Notes: generated by a model from the sequence alone, not told the origin. A DNA stretch of 64,000 nucleotides from Azophilus sp026709365 (GCA_965200175.1 OZ241345.1:3720001-3784000), one strand, 5' to 3'; numbered from the stretch's first letter, positions 43,182 to 52,556 are shown. Translations and numbers: made by a program.

Positions 43182-44335
43182 AGGCGGTGGGCTGGACGCT
43201 GCTGGCGGTTGTGGCCGCCGCAGTCCCCGGTTGCGGCGGCGAACCGCCGGATGGGGCTTCGGACGTCGAAGACGGCTTGCAGGTCGGGCGGATGCTGGGC
43301 GCCGGGGACGACGATGCCACAGGGTATGCCCAGGCTTCATCCCCGCGCCCGTTTCACTTTCCCGAGGATCACGGGGCGCATCCGGCCTTTCGCAGCGAGT
43401 GGTGGTACCTGACCTTCGCACTGCAAGCGGCCGCCTCGCCCTCGACCGGGCCCACGCCTGAACACTCGCCCGCCGAGCGGGAGTTTGGGGTTCAGTTCAC
43501 GCTTTTCCGCCGCGCGCTTTTTCCGGGCGGAGATCCGGCCGATCCCTGGCGCAACGGGCAAGCCTACTTGGCCCACTTCGCACTGACGGACGTGGCCGCC
43601 GGGACCCATCGCCATGCGGAACGGATGGCGCGCGGACATCCGCAGTTGGCCGGCGTTGCAGTGGCCGACGGGCAGGCCGCGGCTTGGCTTGAGGACTGGC
43701 GGTTGGTGATGGCTCCGCAGGGCTGGAGCCTGCGCGCCGCGGCGGACGGCATCGCCGTGGATCTTGCCATGCGCCCGGAGAAGGGCTTTGTCCCCCAGGG
43801 CGACCGCGGGCTGTCGGCCAAGGGCCCCGGCGCAGCGTCCCACTACTACTCGGTGCCCCGCTTGCGGACCGGCGGGCATGTGGAGGTCGATGGCGAGCGC
43901 CATCCGGTCACCGGTTGGGGCTGGCTGGATCGGGAATGGAGCACCAGCGCCCTTGGCCCTGCGCAGGTGGGCTGGGATTGGTTTGCGTTGATGCTCGACA
44001 GCGGCGAGGATGTCATGGCGTTCCGGCTGCGGCGGCGGGACGGCGCTCGGGATCCCCACGATCACGGCGCCTTGATCGGTCCCGACGGGGCTGCCCGCTT
44101 CCTCTCGGCCGGCGACTTCAAGTTGTCGCCGATCGAGCATTGGCGCGACGAGGCGGGCAGAAAATGGCCGATTCGCTGGCGGCTGGCGGTGGGTGAGCGT
44201 CGATTTGAGATCGCCGCCGCGCTGGACGACCAGCGCATGGACACGCTGCTGACCTATTGGGAAGGGCTGGTGCGGGTGACGGACGCCCAAGGCCGGGATG
44301 CTGGCCGGGGCTATATGGAGTTGACGGGGTATTAA
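43178..44335 (+). CDS. CrtC/AttH-like lipocalin-domain lipoprotein
   Basis: 385 residues from TTG at 43178, which overlaps the permease stop (TTGA) and follows GGAGGAACGC. This start gives MKAVGWTLLAVVAAAVPGC, a lipoprotein signal with Cys19. The mature part holds the AttH/CrtC double-lipocalin features: FHFPEDHGAHPAFRSEWWYL, SHYYSVPRLRTGG, GWGWLDREWSTS, and a C-terminal YWEGLVRV. In other bacteria such genes stand beside the same ABC pair (attEFGH). It is named carotenoid hydratase by similarity, but here a lipid-handling partner of the exporter is likelier. Confidence 0.85.
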   Translation: MKAVGWTLLAVVAAAVPGCGGEPPDGASDVEDGLQVGRMLGAGDDDATGYAQASSPRPFHFPEDHGAHPAFRSEWWYLTFALQAAASPSTGPTPEHSPAEREFGVQFTLFRRALFPGGDPADPWRNGQAYLAHFALTDVAAGTHRHAERMARGHPQLAGVAVADGQAAAWLEDWRLVMAPQGWSLRAAADGIAVDLAMRPEKGFVPQGDRGLSAKGPGAASHYYSVPRLRTGGHVEVDGERHPVTGWGWLDREWSTSALGPAQVGWDWFALMLDSGEDVMAFRLRRRDGARDPHDHGALIGPDGAARFLSAGDFKLSPIEHWRDEAGRKWPIRWRLAVGERRFEIAAALDDQRMDTLLTYWEGLVRVTDAQGRDAGRGYMELTGY

Positions 44336-44465
44336 TGCCATCATGGGCCAAGGATGTCGAGCGGGGTTGCCCAACCGCGTCCACGGCCAGCAATGCCCAT
44401 TTTGGCGAATGACCGCTTGACCGCAAGGGCGCCCTGATGCTGAAGCCGTGCCATGCAGCGAGAAG

Positions 44466-44520
44466 TCGAGGGCGAGACGCCCTCGCTCCGAGGGGTCCCG
44501 CTCCGAGGCGGGCGTTGAGG
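44466..44520. repeat. Dispersed CGAGGGCG palindrome
   Basis: GTCGAGGGCGAGACGCCCTC followed by GCTCCGAGG repeats. Related to the palindromes at 5165-5239, inside the MITE-like unit at 29630-29722, and at 46023-46043. The rest of the 44336-44561 gap shows no gene. Confidence 0.5.
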
Positions 44521-44561
44521 CCCGCCGCCGATGAGACGAAACGGTTTGAGCGAATCCGAAA

Positions 44562-46049
44562 ATGCCGATCGAGCGCGCCATCCCCATAGAACGCACCGCC
44601 CAGGGCCATCCGTGTGCTTGCGCGTGCGGCGCCGTTCGCGACATCGGCAAGCGCGGGGGGTCGGAATCGGGCATTGACGCTCGGGCCTTCCATGACGCGG
44701 TGACCGGCCTGCCCAACCGCGTCCTGTTCGACGACCGCTTGGGCGTGGCCATCACCCAGGCGGAGCGCAGCCGACGCAAGCTCGCCGTCCTGTTTTTGGA
44801 CCTTAACCGCTTCAAGCGCGTCAACGACCGGCTCGGCCACAGCGTCGGCGACCGCCTGCTGCGAGCCGTTGCCCAACGAGTGTACGCCTGCCTGCGTCCG
44901 GGCGACACCCTCTCGCGCTTCGGCGGCGATGAGTTCACGGTGCTGGTGCCCAGCCTGCGCAGCCGCGGGGCGGTCGAGCGCATCGCCGGCAAGATTCTGA
45001 ACTGCTTTGAAGCGCCCTTCGTCATCGACGGGCGCCGCTTGAGGGTGGGCGTCAGCATCGGCATCGCCCTGTACCCGGAGGCCGGGGAGCGGGGCGATGT
45101 CTTGATTGAGGCCGCCGACGTCGCCATGTACCACGTCAAGGATCAGGGCGGCAACGGCTACCGGATCCACTCCGAAACCATGAGCCGGGGCGTGATGCGG
45201 CGCTTGACCACGGCTAGGGAGCTGCGCAAGGCGCTGTCCCGACGGGAGTTTGTGGTCCACTACCAGCCGCAGGTGTCCCTTGCCTCCGGCAAGGTCCTCG
45301 GCTTGGAAGCCTTGGTCCGTTGGCGCCATCCCACCCGCGGGCTGCTGCAGCCGGACGATTTTCTGCTGGCCGCCGAGGATGCCGGGCTGCTTGGCAAAAT
45401 CGATGCGTTGGTGCAGCAGCAGGCATTCACTGAGGCGGCCCACTGGCGCCACAACGGCGCTGGGGATGTGCGCATCTCGGTCAACGTGTCGGGGCTGTCG
45501 CTGGAGCAGGACGATTTCGCGGACCAGCTGCCGGCGCGGCTGCGCAAGGCGGGCCTGGATGCCTCCGCGGTGTGCTTGGAAATCGACGAATACCGGCTGT
45601 CGCAGAGCCAGGAGCGGCTGATGCCCAAGCTGCGGGCGCTCCGCGACCTAGGCGTGCGCATCGCCGCCGACCGTTTTGGCGCCGGCTACGCTGCCTTGAC
45701 CTATCTCCAGCACTCGCCGGTCAGCCAGCTCAATGTGGACGCCGGCATCATCCACGACATTCGCGCCGACGACCTTGGCGATGGCCACGGCATCGTCAAG
45801 GCCATTGCCGCCTTCGCCGGCGCGTTGGACGTCACGCTGCTGGCCGAAGGGGTGAGCAACCCGATGCAGTTGCGCCGCCTTTGCGCCGAGGGCTACGACC
45901 AGGCGCAGGGCGTGCTGTTCTCCCCGCCGCTGCCCGGCGCCGATGTCGCGCGGATGCTCAGCGGCGATGCTTTTGCCAGCTTGGTTTGCCAGGCCCGGCT
46001 GCCGGTCGGCCGGGGCCATCGGATCGAGGGCGGCCCGCCCTCGCCTTGA
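44562..46049 (+). CDS. GGDEF-EAL protein, active cyclase with probably inactive EAL
   Basis: 495 residues and no sensor domain. GGDEF (SRFGGDEFTVL) is complete at 121-125, with the inhibitory RxxD at 112-115, so diguanylate cyclase activity and product inhibition are likely. The EAL domain keeps EAL (LEALVRWRHP), Asn in ISVNVSG and Glu in LEIDE. But the usual D-D-F-G-T-G reads ADRFGAG (second Asp to Arg) and the L-K-I-D lysine is Asn (LNVDA), both metal/catalytic sites, so phosphodiesterase activity is probably lost. The last residues (HRIEGGPPSP) come from a dispersed palindrome at 46023-46043. Confidence 0.9.
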   Translation: MPIERAIPIERTAQGHPCACACGAVRDIGKRGGSESGIDARAFHDAVTGLPNRVLFDDRLGVAITQAERSRRKLAVLFLDLNRFKRVNDRLGHSVGDRLLRAVAQRVYACLRPGDTLSRFGGDEFTVLVPSLRSRGAVERIAGKILNCFEAPFVIDGRRLRVGVSIGIALYPEAGERGDVLIEAADVAMYHVKDQGGNGYRIHSETMSRGVMRRLTTARELRKALSRREFVVHYQPQVSLASGKVLGLEALVRWRHPTRGLLQPDDFLLAAEDAGLLGKIDALVQQQAFTEAAHWRHNGAGDVRISVNVSGLSLEQDDFADQLPARLRKAGLDASAVCLEIDEYRLSQSQERLMPKLRALRDLGVRIAADRFGAGYAALTYLQHSPVSQLNVDAGIIHDIRADDLGDGHGIVKAIAAFAGALDVTLLAEGVSNPMQLRRLCAEGYDQAQGVLFSPPLPGADVARMLSGDAFASLVCQARLPVGRGHRIEGGPPSP

Positions 46050-46071
46050 ACCACGGGAGTTGCACGCCGGC

Positions 46072-47304
46072 ATGAAGGGTTTCACCAGCAAAATCGTACA
46101 CAGCGACCGCTTGAGCGAGATCAGGCACGGCTCGCTGCACAAGCCCGTGCATGCCACCGTGGCCTACGGCTACGATGACGCGCGGGATTTGGCGGCGGTG
46201 TTTCAGGGCACGCAAGCCGGGTTCACCTACGGGCGCCAGGTCAACCCGACGGTTGATGCGCTGCAGGTCAAGCTCTCCGCCATGGAGGGGGGGCTGGGCA
46301 GCGTTTGCTTCGGCACCGGCATGGCGGCCATCGGCACGCTGCTCTTCGCCCTGCTGCGGCGTGGCGACCACTTTGTCTCCAGCGCCTTTTTGTTCGGCAA
46401 CACCAACAGCCTGTTCATGAGCTTCGCCAGCCACGGGCTGGAAGTGACCTTCGTGGACGCCACCGATGCGAACCAAGTGGCCGAGGCCATTCAGGACAAC
46501 ACCCGCCTGGTGTTCGTCGAGACCATTGCCAATCCCCGCACCCAAGTCGCCGCCTTGGCGGAAATCGGCGCGCTCTGCCGCCGGCGCGGCTTGGCCTACG
46601 TGGTGGACAACACCATGACCTCGCCCTATCTCTTCCAGCCCAGCAAGGTGGGGGCGAGCCTGGTGGTCAACAGCCTCACCAAGTACATCGGCGGCCACGG
46701 CACCACGCTCGGCGGCGCGGTGACCGAGACGGGCGCCCACGATTGGCGCGCGTTCCCCAACATCTACGACACCTACAAGGGCGCCGACGCCCGGCTTTGG
46801 GCGCTGACCCAGATCAGGAAGAAGGGCTTGCGGGACTTCGGCGCGGCGCTGTCCCCGGAGGCGGCCCACGAACTCGCCATTGGCGCCGAGACCTTGGCGC
46901 TGCGCCTGGAGCGCCAATGCGCCAACGCCCAGGCCATGGCGGAGTTCCTGGACGGACGCAGCGAGGTGCGCCGGGTCTATTACCCCGGCTTGCCGCACCA
47001 TCCCGAATTTGGCCGCGCTGCCGAGCTGTTCCGGCGTCCGGGCGCGCTGCTGAGCTTTGAGCTCGATCCCGGCATCGACATCTGGACCTTCATGAACGCC
47101 CTCAAGGTCATCATCAAGTCCAGCAATCTAGGCGATAATCGCACCTTGGCGATCCCGGTGGCCCACACCATTTACCATGAGATGGGCGCCGAGCGCCGGG
47201 CGAGCATGGGCATCGACGACTCGTTGATCCGCATTTCGCTGGGCATCGAGGAGGTCGAGGATCTGCTCGACGACTTGGGCCAGGCCTTGGAGCGTTCGAC
47301 TTGA
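46072..47304 (+). CDS. Cystathionine gamma-synthase family PLP enzyme
   Basis: 410 residues from the ATG at 46072 (MKGFTSKIVHSDRLSEIRHG). The PLP lysine is in VVNSLTKYIGGHGT at about 204; the cofactor-binding AYVVDNTMTSPYLFQP and the end RISLGIEEVEDLLDDL are hallmarks of the Cys/Met metabolism family. The IRKKGLRDFGAALSPEAAHE segment is that of a subgroup annotated only as cystathionine gamma-synthase family, so the exact reaction (synthase, gamma-lyase or sulfhydrylase) cannot be fixed from sequence. Confidence 0.9.
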   Translation: MKGFTSKIVHSDRLSEIRHGSLHKPVHATVAYGYDDARDLAAVFQGTQAGFTYGRQVNPTVDALQVKLSAMEGGLGSVCFGTGMAAIGTLLFALLRRGDHFVSSAFLFGNTNSLFMSFASHGLEVTFVDATDANQVAEAIQDNTRLVFVETIANPRTQVAALAEIGALCRRRGLAYVVDNTMTSPYLFQPSKVGASLVVNSLTKYIGGHGTTLGGAVTETGAHDWRAFPNIYDTYKGADARLWALTQIRKKGLRDFGAALSPEAAHELAIGAETLALRLERQCANAQAMAEFLDGRSEVRRVYYPGLPHHPEFGRAAELFRRPGALLSFELDPGIDIWTFMNALKVIIKSSNLGDNRTLAIPVAHTIYHEMGAERRASMGIDDSLIRISLGIEEVEDLLDDLGQALERST

Positions 47305-47426
47305 GCGGCCACGGAGCGAATTTGCAGCCACTTGATGTGAGGCGCGCGCCAGCGAAAGGCCGACGCGAGCCGGAGGTTCACGCGGCCCAGACCTTCCACA
47401 TCAATCAATGAACCAGCGGAAAATCC

Positions 47427-48347
47427 ATGAGAGACGCATTGCTCGAAACCGACCTGAACCTCCCCAACAAGCGCAGCGGCAAGGTGCGCGACCTCTATGA
47501 CGTCGCCTTGGACGACGGCGGCGAGGCGTTGCTGATCATCGCCACCGATCGCATCAGCGCCTTCGACGTGGTGATGGCCAACGGCCTGCCCGGCAAGGGG
47601 GTGGTGCTGACCCAGATATCCAAGTTCTGGTTCGACCTGTTCGCCGCCGACACCCCCCACCATCTGATATCCACCGACCCGGCCGACGTGCCGGGGCTTT
47701 CGGCGGCGGAGCGCGAAGCGCTTGCCGGGCGCATGATGCTGTGCCGCAAGACCCAAGTGGTGCCCATTGAGTGCATCGCCCGAGGCTACATCACCGGCAG
47801 CGGCTGGAAGGACTACCAGGCCAGCGGCTCGGTGTGCGGCATTGCCCTGCCGGCGGGCTTGAGGAACAGCGACCGGCTTGAGGAGCCGCTGTTCACCCCC
47901 TCGACCAAGGCGGACACCGGCCATGACGAGAACATCAGCTTCGATCAGGGCGTCGAAGTCGTCGGACGGGAACTGATGGCGTGGCTCGGCGAAACGACGT
48001 TGCGCCTCTACCGCCGCGCCCGGACCTACGCCTTGGAACGGGGCATCATCCTTGCCGACACCAAGTTCGAGTTCGGGCGCCTGCCGGGCCGGGACACCCC
48101 CATCCTGATCGACGAGATCTTCACCCCCGACAGCTCCCGTTTCTGGCCCGCCGACCAATGGGTTTCGGGCCGGGAGCAGGAGAGCTTCGACAAGCAGATC
48201 GTGCGCAACTACCTGGAAACCGTGGTGGCGGCCGGCGAATGGGACAAGACGCCGCCCGGCCCCATCCTGCCCGATGAAGTGGTGGCCCGCAGCGCGGCCC
48301 GCTACGAGGAGGCCTACCGCCTCCTGACCGGGTCGTCGATTCACTAG
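47427..48347 (+). CDS. purC: Phosphoribosylaminoimidazole-succinocarboxamide synthase
   Basis: 306 residues, the long form of SAICAR synthase. It joins aspartate to CAIR in purine synthesis. Visible motifs: GKVRDLYDV near the N-terminus, TDRISAFDVVMANGLPGKG, PIECIARGYITGSGWKDYQ, STKADTGHDENISF, and DEIFTPDSSRFWP. The 122 bases upstream show no clear promoter. Confidence 0.96.
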   Translation: MRDALLETDLNLPNKRSGKVRDLYDVALDDGGEALLIIATDRISAFDVVMANGLPGKGVVLTQISKFWFDLFAADTPHHLISTDPADVPGLSAAEREALAGRMMLCRKTQVVPIECIARGYITGSGWKDYQASGSVCGIALPAGLRNSDRLEEPLFTPSTKADTGHDENISFDQGVEVVGRELMAWLGETTLRLYRRARTYALERGIILADTKFEFGRLPGRDTPILIDEIFTPDSSRFWPADQWVSGREQESFDKQIVRNYLETVVAAGEWDKTPPGPILPDEVVARSAARYEEAYRLLTGSSIH

Positions 48348-48411
48348 GTCAGCTCTGGACTGGACAACCTACAAGGCGCAGTGCGACCGGCCCGATGCCT
48401 GGTCGCGCTGG

Positions 48412-49104
48412 ATGCTGGGGCAGACCTTGGAGCTGCTCGCGGAGCGGCCCGACTTGGCGGTGCCCTTGCGCGACGCCTTGGCGGGCGCGCCCTTGGCGAA
48501 GCCGGCGGGACACAAGGGCGGCCCCGCCACCGACATGCTGGTGCTGGGCTTGGATGCGGCGGCGGCGCTGGCCATAGTCGAGCGGGTTGAGCAGGCGGTG
48601 GCCCAAGGCGTGGAAACCTCGCTTACTCAGGGCCGAGGGCTGGGCGGCTTTCGGGAGGCTTGGCGCGAATACAGTGATTTCATCAACCAACAGCAACGGA
48701 GAACAGGGCAAATGAGCGAAGCGAGGGATTTGGTTCTGGAACTGATCGATGCCTTCAACCGCATCGACCTAGACGCGGTCATCGAGTGCTTCACCGAGGA
48801 TGCGGTGTACCACAACATCCCCATGGAAGCCGCGCAGGGCAAAGCCGCCATCCGCGGCGTCCTGACCGGGTTCATGGGCGATTCCGAAGCCGTGCAGTGG
48901 GACGTTCTGAATATTGCTGACGAGGACGGCACGGTGCTCACCGAGCGGCTGGACAAGTTCAAGATGAACGGCGTCTGGGCCGCAGTCCCAGTGATGGGCG
49001 TCTTTGAGGTCCGCGGCGGCAAGATTGCCGCTTGGCGCGACTACTTCGACATGGGCCAAGTCCAGGCCCAGTTCGCGGCGACGGCGCAGCCGGCCGGCGG
49101 TTAG
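48412..49104 (+). CDS. Two-part ORF: unknown helical N-terminus plus SnoaL/limonene-epoxide-hydrolase-like domain
   Basis: The frame is open from 48328, and protein-like sequence (DWTTYKAQCDRPDAWSRW) already precedes the ATG at 48412, so an unusual start such as CTG at 48355 is possible. The first 100 residues are an unrecognised helical segment (MLGQTLELLAERPDLAVPLR). From Met101 (ATG at 48712) begins a complete SnoaL-like domain (ARDLVLELIDAFNRIDLDAV, then CFTEDAVYHNIPME), a cone-shaped fold used by limonene-1,2-epoxide hydrolases and polyketide cyclases. Either a true fusion or two genes whose intervening stop was lost. Confidence 0.65.
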   Translation: MLGQTLELLAERPDLAVPLRDALAGAPLAKPAGHKGGPATDMLVLGLDAAAALAIVERVEQAVAQGVETSLTQGRGLGGFREAWREYSDFINQQQRRTGQMSEARDLVLELIDAFNRIDLDAVIECFTEDAVYHNIPMEAAQGKAAIRGVLTGFMGDSEAVQWDVLNIADEDGTVLTERLDKFKMNGVWAAVPVMGVFEVRGGKIAAWRDYFDMGQVQAQFAATAQPAGG

Positions 49105-49117
49105 CCGACTCCCCACG

Positions 49118-49148
49118 TTGCTCAACTCGCGCGAAACTCCCCTATAAT
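49118..49148 (+). promoter_or_regulatory. Putative promoter of fhs
   Basis: Perfect -10 TATAAT at 49143-49148; the best -35 is TTGCTC at 49118-49123 with a long 19-base spacer. A half-site of the dispersed repeat (GCGCGAAACTCC) fills the spacer. The start codon of fhs is about 78 bases downstream. Confidence 0.45.
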
Positions 49149-49226
49149 TGCGGTCAGCGCTCGGACCATGGCAGTTCGCGTTGAGACGGCGCGAAGCATC
49201 GTTTTTCCCCGCCAAGGACACACTGC

Positions 49227-50882
49227 ATGAAGACAAAGACTGCGCTTCGTCCCATTGCGGACGTGGCGTCGGAGCTGGGGCTCAAGGCCGGCGACTTGGA
49301 ACCTTGGGGGCCGGCTAGGGCGAAGGTGCCGCTTGACGCTTTCCCCACCCGCAGGGTTCCGGGCCGGCTGGTGGTGGTTACCGCCATCACGCCAACGCCG
49401 TTGGGGGAAGGCAAGTCCACGATTGCCGTCGGGCTGACCCAAGGCCTTGGCCGCCTTGGCGAGAGCGTGGCGCTGGCCATTCGGCAGCCCTCAATGGGTC
49501 CGGTTTTCGGCCACAAGGGCGGCGGCACCGGCGGTGGGCGGGCCACGGTGCAGCCAGCGGAGGACATCAACCTCCACTTCACCGGCGACTTTCACGCCAT
49601 GCAATCGGCCCACAACCTGCTCGCCGCGATGACCGACCATGCAGTTCATCGCCAGGCCGTGCCGGGGCTTGAGGCGGCGGGCATCACTTGGCGGCGGGTC
49701 ACGGATGCGGAAGACCGGGCCCTGCGCCAAATCGCCGCCGGCCTGGGCGGAAGGGTCAACGGGCCAATGCGGGAAGCTCGGTTCGACATCTCGGCGGCTT
49801 CGGAGATCATGGCGATATTGGCGCTGGCCGCGGATTACGGCGATCTGCGGCAACGCTTAAGCGACATCGTCATCGGCTGGACCAGGCATCGAGAGCCGGT
49901 GCGGGCGCGGGACATTGGCGGCATTGGCGCACTGATGGCGCTGCTGCGCGATGCCTTGAAGCCCAATCTGGCGCAAACCGCGGAAGGGCAGCCGGCCATC
50001 GTCCACATGGGCCCCTTCGGCAACATCGCCCACGGGTGCAGCTCCATCCTAGCCGACCGCTTGGCGGTGAACAGCGCTGACCTGACGGTCACTGAAGCGG
50101 GTTTTGGCGCCGATCTCGGTTTCGAGAAGTTCATGGACATCAAGGTTCGTCAAGGCGGGCCGCAGCCATCAGCCGCCGTGGTGGTCGCCACCATTCGCGG
50201 GCTCAAATGGCACGGCGGCGTACGACGCAACGAACTCGACTCCCACAACGTCGCCGCCGTGCGCAAAGGCGCTGCCAACCTGGCCAACGCCATCCGCATC
50301 GTGCGCCTCTACGGCCTGCCCGCCGTGGTGGCGATCAACCGCTTTCCGGCGGACCGGCGCGATGAGGTCCAAGTCGCCAGGCAGGCGGCACTCGACGCGG
50401 GCGCCGCCGCGGTGGCCGAGGCGAACGGCTTTGCCGAAGGCGGCGCGGGCATGACCGACTTGGCCGCCGCCTGCGTGGAAGCGGCCAACAGCGGCCCCGC
50501 CGAGGTAAAGCTGCTCTACTCGGACGATCAGTCGCTTCAGGCCAAGGTGGAACGTCTGGCCAAGGACGTCTATCGGGCGGATGCCGTCGATTGGGCACCG
50601 AGAACCCAGGCCACGGCGGAGCGCTACGCCGGCCTCGGATGGAACTACCCGGTGTGCATGGCGAAAACGCACCTATCCATTTCCGCCAAGCCGGAACTGC
50701 TGAACGTGCCGACCGGGCATACGCTGCCGATTCGCGATTTGCGGGTGCAGGCGGGCGCGCGGCAGATCGTCACGCTGGCGGGAGACATCAAGACCTTGCC
50801 TGGGCTGCCTTCGCATCCCAACGCCCTGGACATCGACCTCGACGATGCGACCGGCGAAATCACCGGCATCTTAAGCACCTGA
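49227..50882 (+). CDS. fhs: Formate-tetrahydrofolate ligase
   Basis: 551 residues. It makes 10-formyl-tetrahydrofolate from formate, THF and ATP. The P-loop TPTPLGEGKST is at about 55-65; RQPSMGPVFGHKGGGTGGG and HFTGDFHAMQSAHNLLAAM are family signatures; the C-terminal AGARQIVTLAGDIKTLPGLP closes the protein. One-carbon supply fits the nearby purC. It ends 2 bases from the convergent amidase. Confidence 0.97.
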   Translation: MKTKTALRPIADVASELGLKAGDLEPWGPARAKVPLDAFPTRRVPGRLVVVTAITPTPLGEGKSTIAVGLTQGLGRLGESVALAIRQPSMGPVFGHKGGGTGGGRATVQPAEDINLHFTGDFHAMQSAHNLLAAMTDHAVHRQAVPGLEAAGITWRRVTDAEDRALRQIAAGLGGRVNGPMREARFDISAASEIMAILALAADYGDLRQRLSDIVIGWTRHREPVRARDIGGIGALMALLRDALKPNLAQTAEGQPAIVHMGPFGNIAHGCSSILADRLAVNSADLTVTEAGFGADLGFEKFMDIKVRQGGPQPSAAVVVATIRGLKWHGGVRRNELDSHNVAAVRKGAANLANAIRIVRLYGLPAVVAINRFPADRRDEVQVARQAALDAGAAAVAEANGFAEGGAGMTDLAAACVEAANSGPAEVKLLYSDDQSLQAKVERLAKDVYRADAVDWAPRTQATAERYAGLGWNYPVCMAKTHLSISAKPELLNVPTGHTLPIRDLRVQAGARQIVTLAGDIKTLPGLPSHPNALDIDLDDATGEITGILST

Positions 50883-50884
50883 GA

Positions 50885-52330
50885 CTATGGAAAGTCGGGC
50901 GGCGGGACGAAGCCGCCAAGCTCGTTGGCCATCAATCTCGCGAACTCAATGGTTGCGTAGTCGTTGAACTCCGCACCCACCGCCTGCAGGCCGATGGGCA
51001 GCCCCGTCTTGGATGGCCCGGTGGGGAAGACCGTGCTCGGCAGGTGCGCCACCGTGATCATTCCCGCCCAGAACACTTGCTGAAAGTAGTTCTGGGATTG
51101 GTTGTCCACCATGATCCTACGCTCCAGGTATTCGCCGTGGTCATGAGGGAAGGCGGCGGTGGCCACTTGGGGGCAGATGAGAATGTCCCAGTCCTGAAAG
51201 AACGCCTGCCAAGCCTTGCGCAGGCCGAAGCGCAGGTTGTTGAACTTAAGCCACTCGCCGTGCTCCTGAATGCCGAAGCGGGCAAACGAGGCGGGCACCT
51301 CCTCGCCCTGCGACCCCGCAGCGCGGGCAAGCCTGAGCGCCGCCTTCTCGTCTTCGGGGAGGCCTGCGGCCATCACGCCCCACAGCAGGCTCAAGTAGGC
51401 TTCGAAAGCCGCGTTGACATCAATGTCGGGGAAGGCGCGGTCCGACACCAAGGCGCCCAGCCGCGCCAGGCGCTCGCCTAACTGCTGCACCCGATCGGCC
51501 ATTTCCGTCGCCACCGGGGCGCGGTCATGGTTGGGCAGGATCGCCACCTTGAAGTCGCTTAGGCTGGTCTTGGCGGGACGCGGCAGGTTCAGTTGCCAAC
51601 CAACCCGGTCCGTGCGGCTCGCGCCGGCCACGATGTCCATGGACAGCGCCAAATCCTCGGCGCTGCGCGCCATGGGACCCACCACTGCGATGTCCGCCGG
51701 CGCGATCATCTGCGGCAGGGCATGACCTTCGTCGGAGACGATGCCCCAAGTGGGCTTGTGGCCGTAAACGCCGCAGTAGTGGGCGGGATTGCGGATGGAG
51801 CCGCCAATGTCCGAGCCAGCCTCCAAGGCGGTCAGGCCAGCCGCCAGGGCGGCCGAGGAGCCGCCCGACGAACCGCCTGGGGTGCGCGTCAGATCCCAAG
51901 GGTTGTTGGTGGTGCCGTAGATGTCGTTGAAGCTCTGGAAGTCGCCCAGATTCAGCGGCACGTTGGTCTTGCCGAAGATGACCGCGCCGGCGCCCTTCAG
52001 GCGGCTGACGTATTCGGCATCCTCGGCGGCGATGTTGTCGCGCAGTTCCGGAATGCCCCAAGTGGTGCGCAGCCCTTGGACGTTGAAGGCCTCCTTGACC
52101 GTCATCGGCACCCCGTGCAGCGGCCCGGTCGCATCCCCGCGCGCCAGCGCCGCATCGGCGGCCCTGGCCGCCGCCCGGCCGCGTTCAAAGTCATGCACGA
52201 CCACGGCGTTGGTTTGGCTGTCGTAGCGCCGAACGCGCTCGATGTACATGTCGGTGAGTTCCAAGGAACTCGCCTGCTTATTGCGAATGGCGGCAGCGAC
52301 TTCAATGGCGGTGGCGAACGGATCGGTCAT
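50885..52330 (-). CDS. Amidase signature family enzyme
   Basis: 481 residues. The Ser-Ser-Lys triad is visible: Lys79 in GVPMTVKEAFN, cis-Ser154 in TPGGSSGGSSAA, and Ser178 in GSDIGGSIRNPA. Family members hydrolyse carboxamides; some are GatA, others broad amidases. No gatB or gatC is adjacent, and the C-terminal half is not GatA-like, so a catabolic amidase is more likely. Confidence 0.92.
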   Translation of the reverse strand: MTDPFATAIEVAAAIRNKQASSLELTDMYIERVRRYDSQTNAVVVHDFERGRAAARAADAALARGDATGPLHGVPMTVKEAFNVQGLRTTWGIPELRDNIAAEDAEYVSRLKGAGAVIFGKTNVPLNLGDFQSFNDIYGTTNNPWDLTRTPGGSSGGSSAALAAGLTALEAGSDIGGSIRNPAHYCGVYGHKPTWGIVSDEGHALPQMIAPADIAVVGPMARSAEDLALSMDIVAGASRTDRVGWQLNLPRPAKTSLSDFKVAILPNHDRAPVATEMADRVQQLGERLARLGALVSDRAFPDIDVNAAFEAYLSLLWGVMAAGLPEDEKAALRLARAAGSQGEEVPASFARFGIQEHGEWLKFNNLRFGLRKAWQAFFQDWDILICPQVATAAFPHDHGEYLERRIMVDNQSQNYFQQVFWAGMITVAHLPSTVFPTGPSKTGLPIGLQAVGAEFNDYATIEFARLMANELGGFVPPPDFP

Positions 52331-52395
52331 GGCCGGGCCCCTTGGCGGAGAGAGCCGTCAAAATACGGGGTCTTGGGTGGTGGGGCAAGCGCCTG

Positions 52396-52489
52396 CGCGC
52401 CCGCGAGGCGGGCGCGTTGGAGTTTCGCTGCGCGAAACTCCGCACCGTTTGCGTGAGTCAGGTTCGATATGTTCTTAGCCCGCACATTG
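52396..52489 (+). repeat. Dispersed two-hairpin repeat
   Basis: Hairpin 1 CGCGCCCGC/GCGGGCGCG (52396-52416), hairpin 2 GGAGTTTCGCTG/CGCGAAACTCC (52419-52441), then GTGAGTCAGGTTCGATATGT and AGCCCGCACATTG. The closest match to the copy at 35615-35708. Confidence 0.75.
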
Positions 52490-52556
52490 ACGGATGGGGG
52501 AGTTCCGCTGGCTTCCGAGCTCGAACCGAACGGTGCGGTGCGGGTGGCGATGCGGA

